A stretch of DNA of 64,000 nt from Protonemura montana (GCA_947568835.1 OX387602.1:26711021-26775020); one strand, 5' to 3'; counted from the first letter of the stretch, positions 39,501 to 54,500 are shown. Numbers and translations: made by a program. Notes: generated by a model from the letters alone, not told the origin.

Positions 39501-42500
39501 CTCCAGTTTCCACCGATGTAAATGAGAATTATACAATACTCGGCATTCACATACTCGGCGATATTCGCGCCGACAATACGCTTATTTGGAACTATGGGGC
39601 GTATATTTGCATGCTGATTGCATGTGCAGGATGAGTTCGAAGAACAGAACTGTTCGCTATACACTTGCACCAATATTGCTAATCTATTTCTCATTATGGA
39701 ACTGCATGGCATTGGTATATTATGTTGTGCGGCAGTCTGTAACGCCTAGGGCCGTAAGTTCAATTGTCCTGTCAGTTACATTGTTTTATTGCCTTAGGAC
39801 TTATCGGGGGTTATTGGACGACTTTATATTTCCATATTAATTTTATATCAAGTATACGTTATCAATCAAGGTGATATACGCGACGTGAAAATACCTAAAC
39901 GGTACCAGACTGCAGTGTTAGGGCACGTGGAGCGTGTCCATAGTTTCTGCAATTTATCGGGTGTTACCAATTCTCTCTCGTCAGTGAACATTTTGTAGAA
40001 CTTACTTAGTGCAACGCGCCATGCAGATTTTGCAAAACAACTTCCCCTTTGTGTAACCATAATGAACGAAACAGACAACAAGGACACTTAAAAATAAATT
40101 TTCCACTTGTTTGAAAAAATCTGCTAGCTTCTATAAATTTCACACCACTTTTCAGCGAGAACAGGATAAAAAAAATCCAAACTGAATCCACGGGAGTGGC
40201 CAACTTGCAACTTCAAAGTAATTGTTTTAAGAGCTCTCTGTGAGTATGTGTATGTGTGAGTTTGTGTGTTTTTCTTCCTTGGCTGTCGCACTTCTAAATT
40301 CGATAGAAAACATAAAAGTGACAAACTTTCTCGTTCCTTTCAAATGCTGTATTTTGTATTGGCAAGTGGGCCGCATAAATCAGCGGCGTGCACTCGGCTA
40401 GCTGGGAGCTGCAGATTGTTTGGAAGCCAGCAACGAGGCGGAGGAGAGGCAGATTCGTGCAATCCCTCGGTCTGCATGGAGTGGGTGGTGGCCCCATAAT
40501 GGAGGGAAGAAATTCAATTTCATGGTCGAACCACACAATAACATGACCCATGTGACTATCAAATATGTGTGCCAACACATTGTGATTTGTGCGAAGCTCT
40601 TTCGAGCTTTTCTTTTGCGACACCTTGCCTCTGTAATATATGACTGTATTTGACTTGGGAGAAAAAATTATACCTGCTACTCAAAATATTTGCATGTAAC
40701 ATTACTCTGTTGTTTAGTAGCAAACGCCTTCCGTTGGCTTGCATAAGTTTGCGGTATTCGCTTTAGGATGTTGTCGAGGCTAGGGCGCATTGTTCCGTGC
40801 AAATTTCTCGATGTACTCGTATAAGTACATCGGAATACCAGTTAGTCATTACAGCTGCACTGCAACGGAGTCGAGCTGCATTGTGGTTCATATATCATTA
40901 TGTTGAAGTGCGTAAGACATGCGCAGAATGCGTTGGATTTATCGATATCCACGTACGCTGACAATACAAATACATATTTGGCCAACAGCAATACCAGTTG
41001 AGATCAGTTTTGCCTCTCAACTCATATTTTTCAAATCAATCCTTCATAGAGGTGCATCTGTAGGGCAAGTTTTTTCATTTTAACCATTGGAATGAAAAAT
41101 AAATTCCAGTGTTAGGGAAATTTGCAAATACCTCGAGAATAATTGCAGTAAATGCCACCACGCGAGCGGATATCGATAGCAGAGGAATTCTGAACGATCT
41201 GGCCAATGCTTTGATTGGTAAAAAAGAAATGCACCCAGATTTGCATACTTCGGTCTACGTTGCGCTGTAAAATTTCTGAGAGGAATGTTCTCGTGAAGAT
41301 GGAATGTCTAATAAAATAAATGCACGCAATCAATTTGCAACTTGTAAATGCACTTCATCTCCTCAATATGTCTAGCCAGGAGAAATGAAGTGTCATCTTT
41401 CTCGCGCCTTTCTTGTGTTTCCGTGCGGCGCTTGCTTCCCTCGCGCCATTTTCTTGCACACCGTGCAAAATCAATCCAGAAATGAGTGTTTGATAGCTGC
41501 GTGCTACTTTTACTCCAGCATTAAATTGCCCTTGGAGGTCAGTCCACCCCTGGATGCTATTCAAATTTACAATTACGTTTTAAAATTAATTTCATTTTTA
41601 CGATATCCTTATGAAACGAACCCTGCTGTGAAACACATTTCTCGTGCATGTGAATTATTACCTCCCACATTTTATATGAAATTATCTGTACACGTATTCC
41701 ATAAAAATATAATGAATTTATTGTATGTGTTCCCTTTTACAAAAGAGCTGTCAATCCTATGACAGAAGCTTACAAATTAATTTCAACCCACCCTAATAAG
41801 CTTTATTGTTGTTATTGGAATAAAATTGTTAATATAAAAAAACTATGTTTGCAGATATTATGTTTTCCATATTTTGTGTCGCTAATTCCTTTCATTCGAT
41901 GCAAATAAAGTCTCGCTCCAGCTTTATAGAGTAGACTGGCTTGTTTATAACTACGCACTCTCTCGCGAGGAATATATCCGTGTTCCTGGCTAGGAGGTGG
42001 GCGTCAGCACGCCATTCTACGCAGAAGGGATGCTGCTTTCGCCGGGATACAACTTCATTTCAGACGAAATCTGTGGCGTGCCCTTTCCTCTCAACACCAC
42101 GTACCAACCGTGGCGCTGCAGCAGGAAAACGAGATGATATCATTTGATGATGTGCCGGGGATCTAGATAATTAATGTGAAATATTAACTTTAGCTCTTGA
42201 ATTAGTCTGCCATACCGCAACACTAATTGTTATTATCTCATTATTCACAGCGATTATATGTTCACGTAGCTGATAGGCACGGACGACACTCTACGTGAGC
42301 ATAAGCTTTTCATAATTACTGTTCGATTTTCAATTTGACCTCAATTGAAGTCGTGCTTGTTGCCACGCGGTGAACCACAACTTAACAATGTTTTTAATCA
42401 CACATCCACAAAAACTTATTTTGATGCGGATGCAATGAAAACCAAGTGATTTCGACCAAGATTTATTGTGGATTTGTTGTAGGTATATATAGTCGTCGTC

Positions 42501-45500
42501 GTGCTCTTTGCGCACACGTTTTGCCTTTCAAATTAGACAGCCTCGCAAACACACGTTCTCGCGCTGCGTAAACCTGGAAACAGCTTTAAATGCAATGATC
42601 CTTATAGTTTACCCCATGGTAAACGATAAGGACATCCTATAAGACCTACACGACGTCGATAAATCTTTAATATCCTCAAAGTTTCAGATCTTTTACATCA
42701 TTTCTCTCCTACATTTTTTTTTTTAGGAAATATGAGACCTTTTGATAACCTGCCAAAGTCGGCGTGATTGCGTGGCCCAAACTCTCGTGCGTAGGCTCGC
42801 AGCCAAAATGTAACGATGCTCGACAAAGCTAAACATTGCCTCAAAATCATAATATCACAAAAGGGCAGCACATGTGTTCGATCAAGCTTTCATTAAGGCG
42901 TCAAGCTGAAATCTCGGCGATCAGATCATTGCTAAATGGTTCAGTCTGCTGCATCCGACACCCTCCTGCGAACTGTGCTTACAAGATGAAGGCTTCTCTA
43001 GCGAGTGGTTGAGGTTGTCTATTAAACATTTATCTGGCCACACAATACAAAGTAGCTCGTGTAAAGCTTTAAACCTACTCTGCTACATCTTACAGCTAAT
43101 TAAGCAGCCTGCGTCACACTATCACACCTAGTGTTTTAGGGGTGGGGGTGTGTGCGTAAGGCGAAGGTGCTGCGTGTGGGCGGCAGCGAGCCCGCCGCGA
43201 AACAGTTATGTTCTCGAAAACTTAGGGGGACGTTGAGTATTAAGGGCTGCTTCACGAGCACTTGCTTTGATTGCGTTATCACAGGGCAATACCTTGCTTT
43301 GCTAGAGCAGGTTGAAGACGCTGGTGGGCTTCGCCTGAAGATGCACGAAGAACACAAATAATACTAAATTATTCCATATTCTGTGAAAATCAATTTCCAC
43401 AGACGTGGCTTTACGCCGCAGGAGTTCCCTTTAACCGTATATTAATTTACTTGAGGTTATAAAGTTGGTTCTTGTTTGGCTGCATTAGCGAATGCAGGCC
43501 ACATTGTTTGTCTGATTATTTAGAAGCGATATTAGTCAAGTCGGTGCGAAGGGTGGATTTTATCTGGAACGTAAATTAAGTCCAAGGAAAGATTCGTGTA
43601 AGAAAGGGGACTTACCGTGGCCAAAATTTTCAATTCCATCGATATTTTCTATCTCGTTGAGCGTGTCCAGGTCTCTAGATTCTCGCCCTGGAAGAGAACA
43701 AAGGCACACATTTTAAAACCATCTAGACCCGAGAGTGAGCTCCAATAGTTTGTTTTTATTTTTCGCATACCTTAATGAAATTCTGGTTAAGTTCATAGAT
43801 TATTATTATATAAATGTTGCAAAGAACATGATTATAATAAAAAAAGCACTCGAGTCAGATAATTAAGGTCGCTACGTAATACGTTTCACGTTTTCATAAA
43901 CAATTGGCACAGGTAAAAATTTAATTAGTTTGTTTCGTTTTACTAATCAACATCGAGTGATATGCTCATGGAAATAATTGAAATAAGCTGTACGTTGCTT
44001 TGAAACTTAATGGGATATTGTTTCATGATGCTGCTTTCGCTCCTTTGAAGGCAGCAAAGCATCGACGTCAAGCGCTGGCTGATAGAGTTAGAAATATGAT
44101 TCGTTTTTTATCGGGTCGCCTGCAATCGACATCCCCGAGTTGCCTAATAATTCGCGTTGCTGTTATGTTCCATTTCACGAGGTATTATGATAAAAAATCG
44201 TGTTCATAACTCGTTTGATCCGAATGAACTTAATTCGACAGATACACACTGGGGTTTTATTGTAGCTTATTGCATGTATTTTCTATTTCGTAGTAACTTT
44301 TTTACCAAAATTAGCGCCCTACACGACAACTCTAGCACCATACGATGAGAGATGTTCTGCTTGCATTTCGTTCCTGTTCAGTTCGTGTTGTATTTGCTTT
44401 TGCCCCTAAACGCTGCCTGCAGAGCAAACTCGGCACTTCCACTGAATACAATATTCAAACTGAAAAGCGGTTCTACTCACTAGAAAATTTATTAAAAATC
44501 GGGGATTAAATACTCTTGCTTTTTATATGATGAGAAAAACTTCTTATAGAAAGCATTTGCCATGCATTTGGTTGCTTTTCTTGGACCAAAGTTAGGTACT
44601 TTGCAATTTATTCCACATTCAAAACAATTCGAAGATTAATTTTTGAACTTTGAAGATAAAAATAGGAAAAATTAACACGCGATTAGAACTGCACTTTTTT
44701 AAACTATAACTTTCATCATGATGGTTTTTAGACTAATGTCTACTTGATTTATCCATTGATTTGAATTGATGTATGCATTGAAATAGTTTTTGTTAAAACT
44801 TTCATCATGCTTGTAATTCAGCAAGCTATTAAGAAATGCTCAATGCCTTGCCCAAGGCAATGAAAAGGTAACGCCTTTCAATCTCAGCTCAAGCCATATC
44901 TGATAGTGAAGTGCTTTTATGAATTTTTCTATGCTAATTAAACAGGGTCCATATTATGTATTTAGCGTAGCACTAAGGAATGATTTAGTTTAATACTTGC
45001 CGCTACCCTGTGATTTCTTGCAGATTGTTATGATCAGCTTATTTGTTTTCTATTTGCTTATTTTTATTTATTATCTGGATGACAGAGATTGCAAATCTAT
45101 GATGTAAAGTTTATTTATTTAAGGACGATTGCCTCATTACTAGGTAATCAACGCAATAAAAAACTATTATTATTATTATTATTATTATTAAAAGTGACAT
45201 ACGTCCCTGTGGTACACGGACCAAACCGAATATTGTCACTAGGAGTAATTCGATCACTATTTTTGTCAAGTCACCGTGTAGTGCGTTGATCAGCACCAAG
45301 CAAAGTTTCAACGCTAATCCAACCAAGATGAACCGATCCTCTAATAAAGTGCCGCTCTACTGAACTTGTATATAGTTCTACTCGTGCAAGACTCAACTTT
45401 CTGTACGAGTCTCCGTCCTATCTATTCGGGCACAAACATTAATGTGGTCGACGTCGATGAAATTCACAGTCCTCTGTAGTAGCAAACGAGGACATGTCGG

Positions 45501-48500
45501 GGACTTTGCTGAACGGAAACGGGGAAGAAATACGAAATATCAGTCAGACAGTTTGCTGGGACTGCGAGCGTTTTTCATTACTGAGAAACATTGGTTTTAG
45601 TTTCAGAAACATTAAGAGCATACATTTCTCTTAAAATGACAACTTTCTTCATTGGCGGGTCCACGAGTAGGTCTCAAAATTTAGCACACCTTTTGATAAT
45701 TAAATTTGGTGTTACGTCTAACGAAGCAAAACGGCGACGCTGTCGCACCCAGCGGCGAGCAGGGGCAGATACGCTGATAGGATGACCTATAGCCATGTGG
45801 CCAGAACGTGACGTAGGCGCAGGCCGGTGGCTGCGCACGTAACGCGCAGTCCCAATGACCCACACGTCGTACGTGCCCGGAATTGCCCGGAATTGCAATT
45901 TTGTCTTAAAATGCCGCTAAGATATTTTGTTTGGAGCGATTCAAAACACTCGGCGATTTTAACAGATGCCGTGGTTTTTTGCGTAGCTGCAATCCACATC
46001 GGCCGGATGCAGAATTAAATTTAAGAGGGTGTTTATTTAAAATATTATTTAAATTGCAAACGCGTGCAAAGCGAGGGGTATTATATTATTACGAACACTA
46101 CTACCGTCTCAAAAATTGATGTCCAAACGGGGACTCCACCTATCGCGAGTGTTGCTCTAACCCATTGATCTACTTGGACACATGCGTTTTGAGACGATTT
46201 TAGTGTATTTGATGAGAATGACGGATCTCCATTATTTCATGAGCTGGCTGCGCTGGGAAGAGAAAATAGAGCGAAAACATTTTGGAGCGACGAAAATGTG
46301 TGCACAAGTGTAAACATGTCAATTGGCATCTGTCATGGCGGTGACATTATTATAGGTTTTCCTTGCACACCCCTGTCTCCCAACCATTCTCGCGTGAAAC
46401 ATATCTCCTAGCGTGCGTTTGCTTTTCGTGTCCGTACTTTTGTTACGTCCCTGAACAAAGCCGGGCGACAAACTTGACCCCACCGCATTACTAGTAGTCA
46501 ACAATCACACTGATTTTTTTGACTGGCCAATTGAATGGTTAATTATTTTAAAGGCTAATTTTTGCTCCCAATTTCTTTCTGCATCATAAAGGGGCATAAA
46601 GTTTAATATGGGTGGGTATGAACGTTTATTTAGGTAAAAAACATTTTAGATCCAAATTACAAATGTATTCAATATTAATATTTCTTTTTAAGAAAATTGT
46701 TCAAAGTGAATGTCAATACCACATAATGCACGTGTAAGTGACCCAAATTATCTTGTTCCCCTGAACGCAGCCCGCAAAACAAACTTGGCTCCTCCATCCA
46801 ATGAATGTTTGCTGGATTTTTTTTTTGCTGTTTTTAGAACTATTTTGTTTTGTATGAATTTTTCCTTGTTTTTAAACGAGGTTATGATGAAGATTAAAAC
46901 AAGATCATCAATGTAATGCTTTGGCTAAATTATAGCGATTTATACAAAAATATTTACCTAATCTACCCACGTATTTCAAATTTTTAACAAATTTGCTTGA
47001 AAAAAAAAACAATTTAAATATACTGGATTTTAGACTCTTGTCTAACTTATCTAACCTAAGACTAGTTTTGACAGAAACTATTTGAACTGTATTCCGAATG
47101 TTAAAGTGAAGAACAACTAAATTTTCCAATGTTTCGTAACTTGTACCTGTCACTTTTTAGAGAAGTCCTGAAAATTTTCCAATAACAAAATAACTAGAAA
47201 ATATAAAAACAATTGCCTAGCTTAAGCATCCTAAATGCATCTAAATAAAATTGCATCATGTATATATGCATATGACGTACAGTTGTGTTAGCCTTACCTT
47301 GCTACAAGCTGGTGGACTCTGATTACATATTGCCAACTTTAGAATGCAAAATAAAGCCAGTCTTCACCGGGGAGTTTGAAATTAACCAGAAAATTATGAC
47401 CAAACAATGCATCATGCACTTAAATTCTTTGTGGATTTATCAGTTTATTTTCGTGAAATTAATTTTATTGAAAAATAAGAACTTAAATGTAAAACTAAAA
47501 GTCCTAATGACTTCTGCTAAATACCTACCGTACACTAGCGGATTCTAGCAATGGCTGCCAAAAATCAGTTTGCGAGCTTGGTTTCCTGCCTAAACCTGAT
47601 AAAAGTTAAAAGTAATCCGAAATATATTAATTTTAACTTTGGTTGATTAACATTTATTGTTTTTCATTCAATATTTTGTTTTCCTGAAATTATTAAATGT
47701 TTCAACCAAAGAAAAACATTATTTTGTTGCTTTTAAATCAGATAGCTAACAGTAGCATCATGGTGTCATATTTTCCTGGTTGGTACAAGCACCCCAGAAA
47801 GTGGCAAACTCAAATTAATCCTAGTGTATGCATTTGTTTTACTAGGTAATTATTTTAATTTTTTGTGGTTATTTTGTTATTAGAAACTTTTCAGGACTGC
47901 CCAGTTCAAATATTATTTGTCACAATGTAAATATTTTCATTAGATATGCATGTTACAGAGTTTGTCAATGTATCAATCAAATGTGTTACCTGTTTGGTAA
48001 TTGATAAAACGCATTTATGGCCACAAAACGAGGAAAATGCCAGCGACAACACGGGAATCAGAATTGAAGATTAGGGGGGCAAATAGCTACGCACTAATTA
48101 CGAATTAACCATGCATAAATTGACATGCACTTCTCTATCTCCCAGTGTGATCCGTGCTCTCGTTGAATATTTATACCGTGTGCTTGCCTCGCTTGCCCAA
48201 CCAGCAGGCCTCAATCAAAATACCCTTCTGGACCAAAGCCGGAGGTGGATTCATTTTACATACACCGACCGTGATAATATTTTTGGAAGTTTTTTTTTTG
48301 CAAACTTTCCCTGTACAAAACTGCTGAACGAGTAGCTGAATGAATTTCGCTGAATGCCCGCTAAGGAATGTTTTATCATAACGTGCACCATGTTGGCCTG
48401 CTTTATCTATTTCTACCTGCGGATGCCCGAATATTAGATGTTTAGTGACTTCAATTACTTATTACCTATTAGATGACATGTACTATAGAACCCTTTCGCG

Positions 48501-51500
48501 TTTGCATCCATTACTACATTCTAATGGTGTTCATTTATATAACGCGCTGCCAAAGGAGATACAGGAGATAAAAAATGTACACACTTTTAAATTGCATGTA
48601 AAAAATTATTGTCTGGAGAAAGAGTTTTACTGTCTTGACGAATTCCATAGAAAATGTATCTAGATTGTAATTTACTTTTAATTGTACCTACATGACGAAA
48701 CACAACATTTTTTTTTAAATGTATACTGCTAATAAACATTATTATTATTATTCTAATAAAAGCTGCTTCTGAGGAAACTCAAAACACGTTCGCTTTGGAA
48801 ATCATTCCTGCACCGCTGCACTTGGCACGTCAATCGGGAGGTGTAAATGCATCGTGCAGACGCTGGCGTATGCTAGAAACAGTTAGTTTTTCTAACGTAG
48901 TGCATAAAATCTTTAGAATTATGTCAATTGTGTCTTGAAATCCTTGACGGTCGTCAAGTCACAAGTCACACGCCTTATCATGCAAGTAAATGCAATAAAA
49001 AGACATCCTTTCATGGAAAAACGAACTGGCTTGACGTCAAGCAAGGCTGCATTCTCTCGTGCATGGCATAGAAAATTAAAGTGGATGTTGTAAGCGACCA
49101 GCGTAAAGGAAGCGGCTCCTTCACTCAGAAACAAACACTTTGCCCGAACGTTTTCCCTATCTATACCATGTTGAATATTATGATAAACTCCGATAAAACC
49201 ATAGACTGGTTGAAAAATAAGGATAATAACGTGATATTTCGTAGAAGAGAGATGATGTTGGGATCGCAGAGTATTTATTTCGTGGTCGCTATGCCAGGCA
49301 CACGGCCAACCGAACGCCAAACATATCCGTGGCCCATTAGGTTCACTGCAGCTTCACGATAGCGATCATCAATCACGTGCTGGGGCTTTAGGCTTGCTCT
49401 TACGTCGCGAGACCTCGCGGGGTTTGCCAGCCTCCCCCAGCTCCCCCATGCTCCCTCCTGGTCCTATCGTCTTGAGGCGATCCTGATCGGAACGGGATTA
49501 CATGTCGAAATATGAAATACTTACGAAAGTTAAAACATTGCTGGGCGATACGCAAGTCTACTCAGCGAACGGGTTAGAGATTAAAGCCTCATAAATGAAA
49601 CGCCAGCTTCAATTAGTAATTAAAAAATATTTTGTTTAGGAAAAAGTCTTTGGTGGTTTCATGGCTATGATCTAGATGAAAGAGAGATCCACAAACGTTA
49701 ATAATTTGTGTGAAAAAATCCGCAATTCTGGGCCTTGTAGATTGATCTAGAAGCTTTCGAAGAGAAGCGCTTTGAGGATACGGTAGAAAATACTGACGAA
49801 AGTGTCCACACGCCTTAGCTTGATCTTTAGGATCAATTAATCTTTGAGTATCGTAGCAATTGCACAGTTCCACTAGAGGTGGTATCACCACATCAGGAAC
49901 AATAAATACGGATGAAGCGGCAGCTGAGAGTGCTAAGGGTGCCCGCATAGGTAATTCCGTTTACTGCACGCCGGCGACAATTTTCGCTGATACCAAAGCT
50001 GAGAAGAACTGCTCGCGTGCAGTAATTGGATGTGGATATGGCAGACTTGGGGACTGTAGCTGTGCGCTGTGCATCTTCCAGCTGCTTTCCCCCGATTTAA
50101 TAACTCCTACGTTGACATAGCTGCAAGAAATTTAACGGAAATATTTTAAGCTACATGTGATCACTGACAAATTACATGTACTAACAATTATAGCTTTTGT
50201 ACGGCCAGAGCTATATAACCTTTATTATGACGGTGCCTCATGCCCCACGAATCTAAGTGAGTTATAAACACGTTTATAACGAAAACGTGCAAATTCACGG
50301 CGCACGGAACTTCACGCAATCTTATAAAAATACTCTGCCTAATCATGACGCATATCATTTTAATCGTATGACATGCATCGGTCCCAAACGAAAGGTAATG
50401 GGATACTTTAAGAGCGAGATCGTCCGTGCGATATAATAATTCACTTTTAAGTATGTTAGCGGCAAGAAGTTGCAGAAAAGTCCTCGAGAAAGACTTGAGA
50501 TTGCAACTGCTTGCTTGCCGCGGTGCATATACTGTACACACACACACATACAATTATATGTAAATGTTTTTTGTGAGAGGCACGAAGGTTCGATGTAACA
50601 CCGGTGCGGTGGCGAGCCAACAAGGAAACTCGAGGAATGCGCGTGTTACCTTGCGGGTAGAGTAGGTTACGAGGACCATAACCTAACCCCAGCGTCGTGC
50701 AAGAAACCTTGTCGTGGTATTTGAACGGGAGCTCCTTTCTTCAGCCGTGTTGCATTCAAAAGTGGGCATTAGGTTACGAGACTGAATCAATATTCTTACT
50801 TCGTTGAGCGGAGCAGTATTCTGGTCTCATTTTTACGTTTAGAAAATAATTTGGTGGTAAATTGAGGTCATTAAAAGTTTCGATTGGTATCGAAAACACT
50901 TATAATTAGAAACTTTTTAATAGTGGTCTGAGACATTTATGAATTGTCTCAATCAAAAGATCTTATGAGTTCAGTACAGGCGAGCACTCTATCGAGGATA
51001 ATTTATTAGAGTATGTAAGTGTACTTTTTGTTTCGAACTTGCTCAGTTTTAAAGAATCACTTAGAATGTGCCAAGTTTTATACTAAATAATTATATTATA
51101 AACTTTTTTGCATGAGTCTAGGTAGTTAGGCACACTTCAATTAGGAAAATAAATGCTTTTTAGGTATTAGAAGTCATACACAAAGTGTATTTCCAGATGC
51201 GCCACAGATAATGCCACAATATATCTGTCCACCCCACGTCACTGTCAACAAAGCGTCATGTTTTGCGTCATTATCAACACTTCTGTATACACGGGCACTG
51301 TTTGGAGGCAGCCTTTTGACGCGCTCCGACACGTAATAGGTGGAAAGCACAATGCACCGGGCGGCGACGTGTACTGGCACACAGAGCGTCGACGTCGCGA
51401 CGCCCGACGCCGCTTTGAATGCGTCGCACGAGGCTCGCACTGATAACACAGCGTACGGACGCTCGACCGACGATCACCCCGATCGACGCTTGCCGTTCCG

Positions 51501-54500
51501 GGCCGCACTTTTATTTCCGTCACGTCAGACAGGGAATGCATGGACAGATTGATTTTTCACGAGACAATTGAACAGGGTCAAATATTTATAGGGAAATATT
51601 CAGACGGTTAGATACAATATTCAGGTTTTCGAATGGACGGCAGAATCAATTGAAATGGAATTAATTTTTGGGGATGTGTTTTTTTTACGGATAACCGATA
51701 CGACTTCAGTCATATCGACGCGTGCGTTTAGTTTTTTTGCATGCCTTTTTTTTTTGGAATCTGCTGGACGATTATTAGTTGTAAAGAATGAGTACATTTT
51801 CGATGGTTGCGTGCGAGACGAAATGGTGACACGCTAAAATTTCATGACAATCAAGTATAATTAAAACGAGGGTTAACACGTCCTAAATTTGACAAACTAA
51901 AATGCTCGGGTGATTCTTACTCATAATTCGGCGAGTAGTTCGTAAATCATGGAACAAATATGAAATCGATGCAGCCATTTCCTTTGCACTTGCAGGGTAA
52001 TTTTGTTTCTAGCCAGGTGACATTTCATGTCTCACCGTCGCTCGCTAATGCTCACGCAAACATTGATTTTACTTTTTTCTTTTTTTTATCTGGCTGATAT
52101 CTTTCCGTAAATTTTTTATTTCAAAGATCTTATAATCGTAGATCTTTATAAGTATTTACCCTGATTAGCAGCATTTATCAGGAGCTTTTCTTCCATTCGA
52201 ACTTTCACTCATTAAGTAAGCAAGGTACACGGATTGGCTCACGCACCACTGGAGGTACGCACTTTGGTAGCATTGGCCTGTCATTTCACTTGCAAGTTTC
52301 AAACTTTCGAGGCAAAATCCATAAAATCTCATCAGGGGCAAATCATCTCCGAATAAGACTGCGACTCCCGCTGAGGTTTCTAACTCAACTCATCTTCTCG
52401 GCTCTCCTCATGTTCGACTAATAATCTTAAGATGTTCATTTACTGGGGGAGTTTCGGCTGATGATAACAAAGTTTCCGCGAGCTACGCGAGCTGAGCTTC
52501 GGTCCGGAAGGAGTCTACGTCTGTATAGCACACCGTGATACGTCAATCATTCGTCGTCTCGGAAATATAATCCCCACCAACCCACTCCATCCCACCAACC
52601 ATCCAACCAGCGCATTGCTATTCAGCAGCGCACATTTCATATTCCTATGATTTAAAATCATAGTTCAGTAACAACATTACCTACTATTGAATATCAATTG
52701 CAAGCAATTTGAATTTGGCCTCGCCGGCACAGAACTGGTCTTGCAACAACATTGTATAGTGACTTCAGGAGAGATTGCGTCGTCGTGCTCTATGGCCGTT
52801 ACTATCTCTGACTTTGCTGTTCCAGCATTTGCAAGTCATGGGCATCGTGGGACGAGCGCATTACTTTGACAGTTGAAACATTTCATTAAAAAGAAAGTAA
52901 TCTTGCTGTGGTAGTGCACTCACTTGATATGCTTGGGGGTGAATTGAAAAACTTGGCTAAAGACCGCGGCGGAGCGATATTTTGTAACGCAAGTTTCCGT
53001 GGCGAATTAAAAGCAGGTCACTCTGCACAGGCCAGAATCTAACTCGAGCCAGCAGAAAGGCAGTTCTTGACAGTTTTATCGGAGACACGAGTCTGCACAA
53101 AGTTTTTTGAAATAATAATGTTCATGACTTTTTTATGACGTGTACAATTGCAAGGTTCCGGTGCCAGAATGGTACTGGTTATTTTTTTTTGTTTATATAA
53201 AATATAAATTAGATAACAGTTTAAAATCTAAAACACGAACCGCTATAAAAATAAATCTAATTAACCGAATTAAATTTTAAGTGGCCTTTGACCTATCGCA
53301 ATTTGATTTAGCTCTGGTGATTGAATCTATGGTATGTACCTACCAAGCTGGCTAAAGTTAGTTAAAACTAAATCTACGGTTATGGTACTATTTTCTAGTA
53401 GTGGGGTTTATCCCACATTTATTGCACGAGATGTTTGTTACGAAGAAAACATGCGACTTTGCTTTTAAAAGAGCTTTTATAATATTGCGATAACCATCTC
53501 TTAATCGCAATCTGCATTTCGGACCCATAATTTTGCACGCAATGCCGCCAGGACGCAACGCCCATCTAACTTGGATCATTTCGAGATCATAATTTTGGAT
53601 GAGATCTAGATTAAGTCCTTTTTCGATATAAGTGTGATAAATATTTTGAGGCGATCGTAATTGTCAAAAGTGTTGGATCTTGAATAGCAACGAAAAGATT
53701 TCCTCGGCGTAAGTATGTGTCGCGAATGCAACCGTTGCTGCAATTATTTCTGTCTATATTCCCTCCTTGTGCTTTTCTCTATGAGACTGCTTCTGGCATC
53801 CAACTCTTTATACGCTTTCTGCCACAACACGATGTCGTTAAACTCCATTAAAATATACTTATTTCAAAATCCAATTCACCAAAAAATGACGCAAAGAAAA
53901 TAACACGGTCAGTGTATGAAACAGTTTTTCCCCATTCTAAAACTTTATCTATACCATTAGCTCCATTTTCATCTATTTATATATCTATCCAGCGGTGCGC
54001 ACGGGGCTTCGTTTTTGGTCGCAACGTACCCTGAAAGTCTTTTCGGTCAGGTTTTATTGACCATCATTCATTCTCGATGTCACGCAGCAATATGTTGGAA
54101 ACTTCGGTGGGCCGGATCACCTCACTCGGGTCTTGGTCAGACCCAAAGCTTGCCGACGAGCCGGGTCTATCACCAACGACGCTCGTGAAAGCTTCCGCTA
54201 CTTCGTGACCAAATCCAACAATCTCCAGCCTGTCCACACACTACACTGCCATTGCCCGCAAATACTCGACAAGCTCAAGGCAATGAGCGTTAACATCAAC
54301 AAGCTACAGGCAAACATTTTACATTGATTGGCCATACATCCAGGTTACACAGAAGTTGGTTATTCGATAAACATCGGTTCATTTGGTTCGGATCTAACCA
54401 TGAATGTAATACAACCCAAGAAAATTAAAAAGAGTCTTTCATTAAGTTACAGCTAGGTCGTAATTTGGATTACATCTCCTAGTCGAAAGTTCGAGGAAGC

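Larger units (their letters stand above)
27587..43615 (-). other. Gene 2 introns between exons 10 and 2
   Basis: The introns are 27587-29182, 29255-29542, 29693-30993, 31132-31869, 31999-33480, 33637-36184, 36393-38414 and 38519-43615. They are AT-rich. Open frames inside them have no recognisable product. Notable items are a GA run at 30764-30780 and an 8-bp tandem repeat at 39336-39391. Confidence 0.7.

Noticed and set aside
51170-51545. Overlapping Arg/Ser/Cys-rich frames in a CpG-rich patch
   Set aside because: All frames look like translated CGACG-type sequence rather than protein, with no exon boundaries in phase with gene 2.
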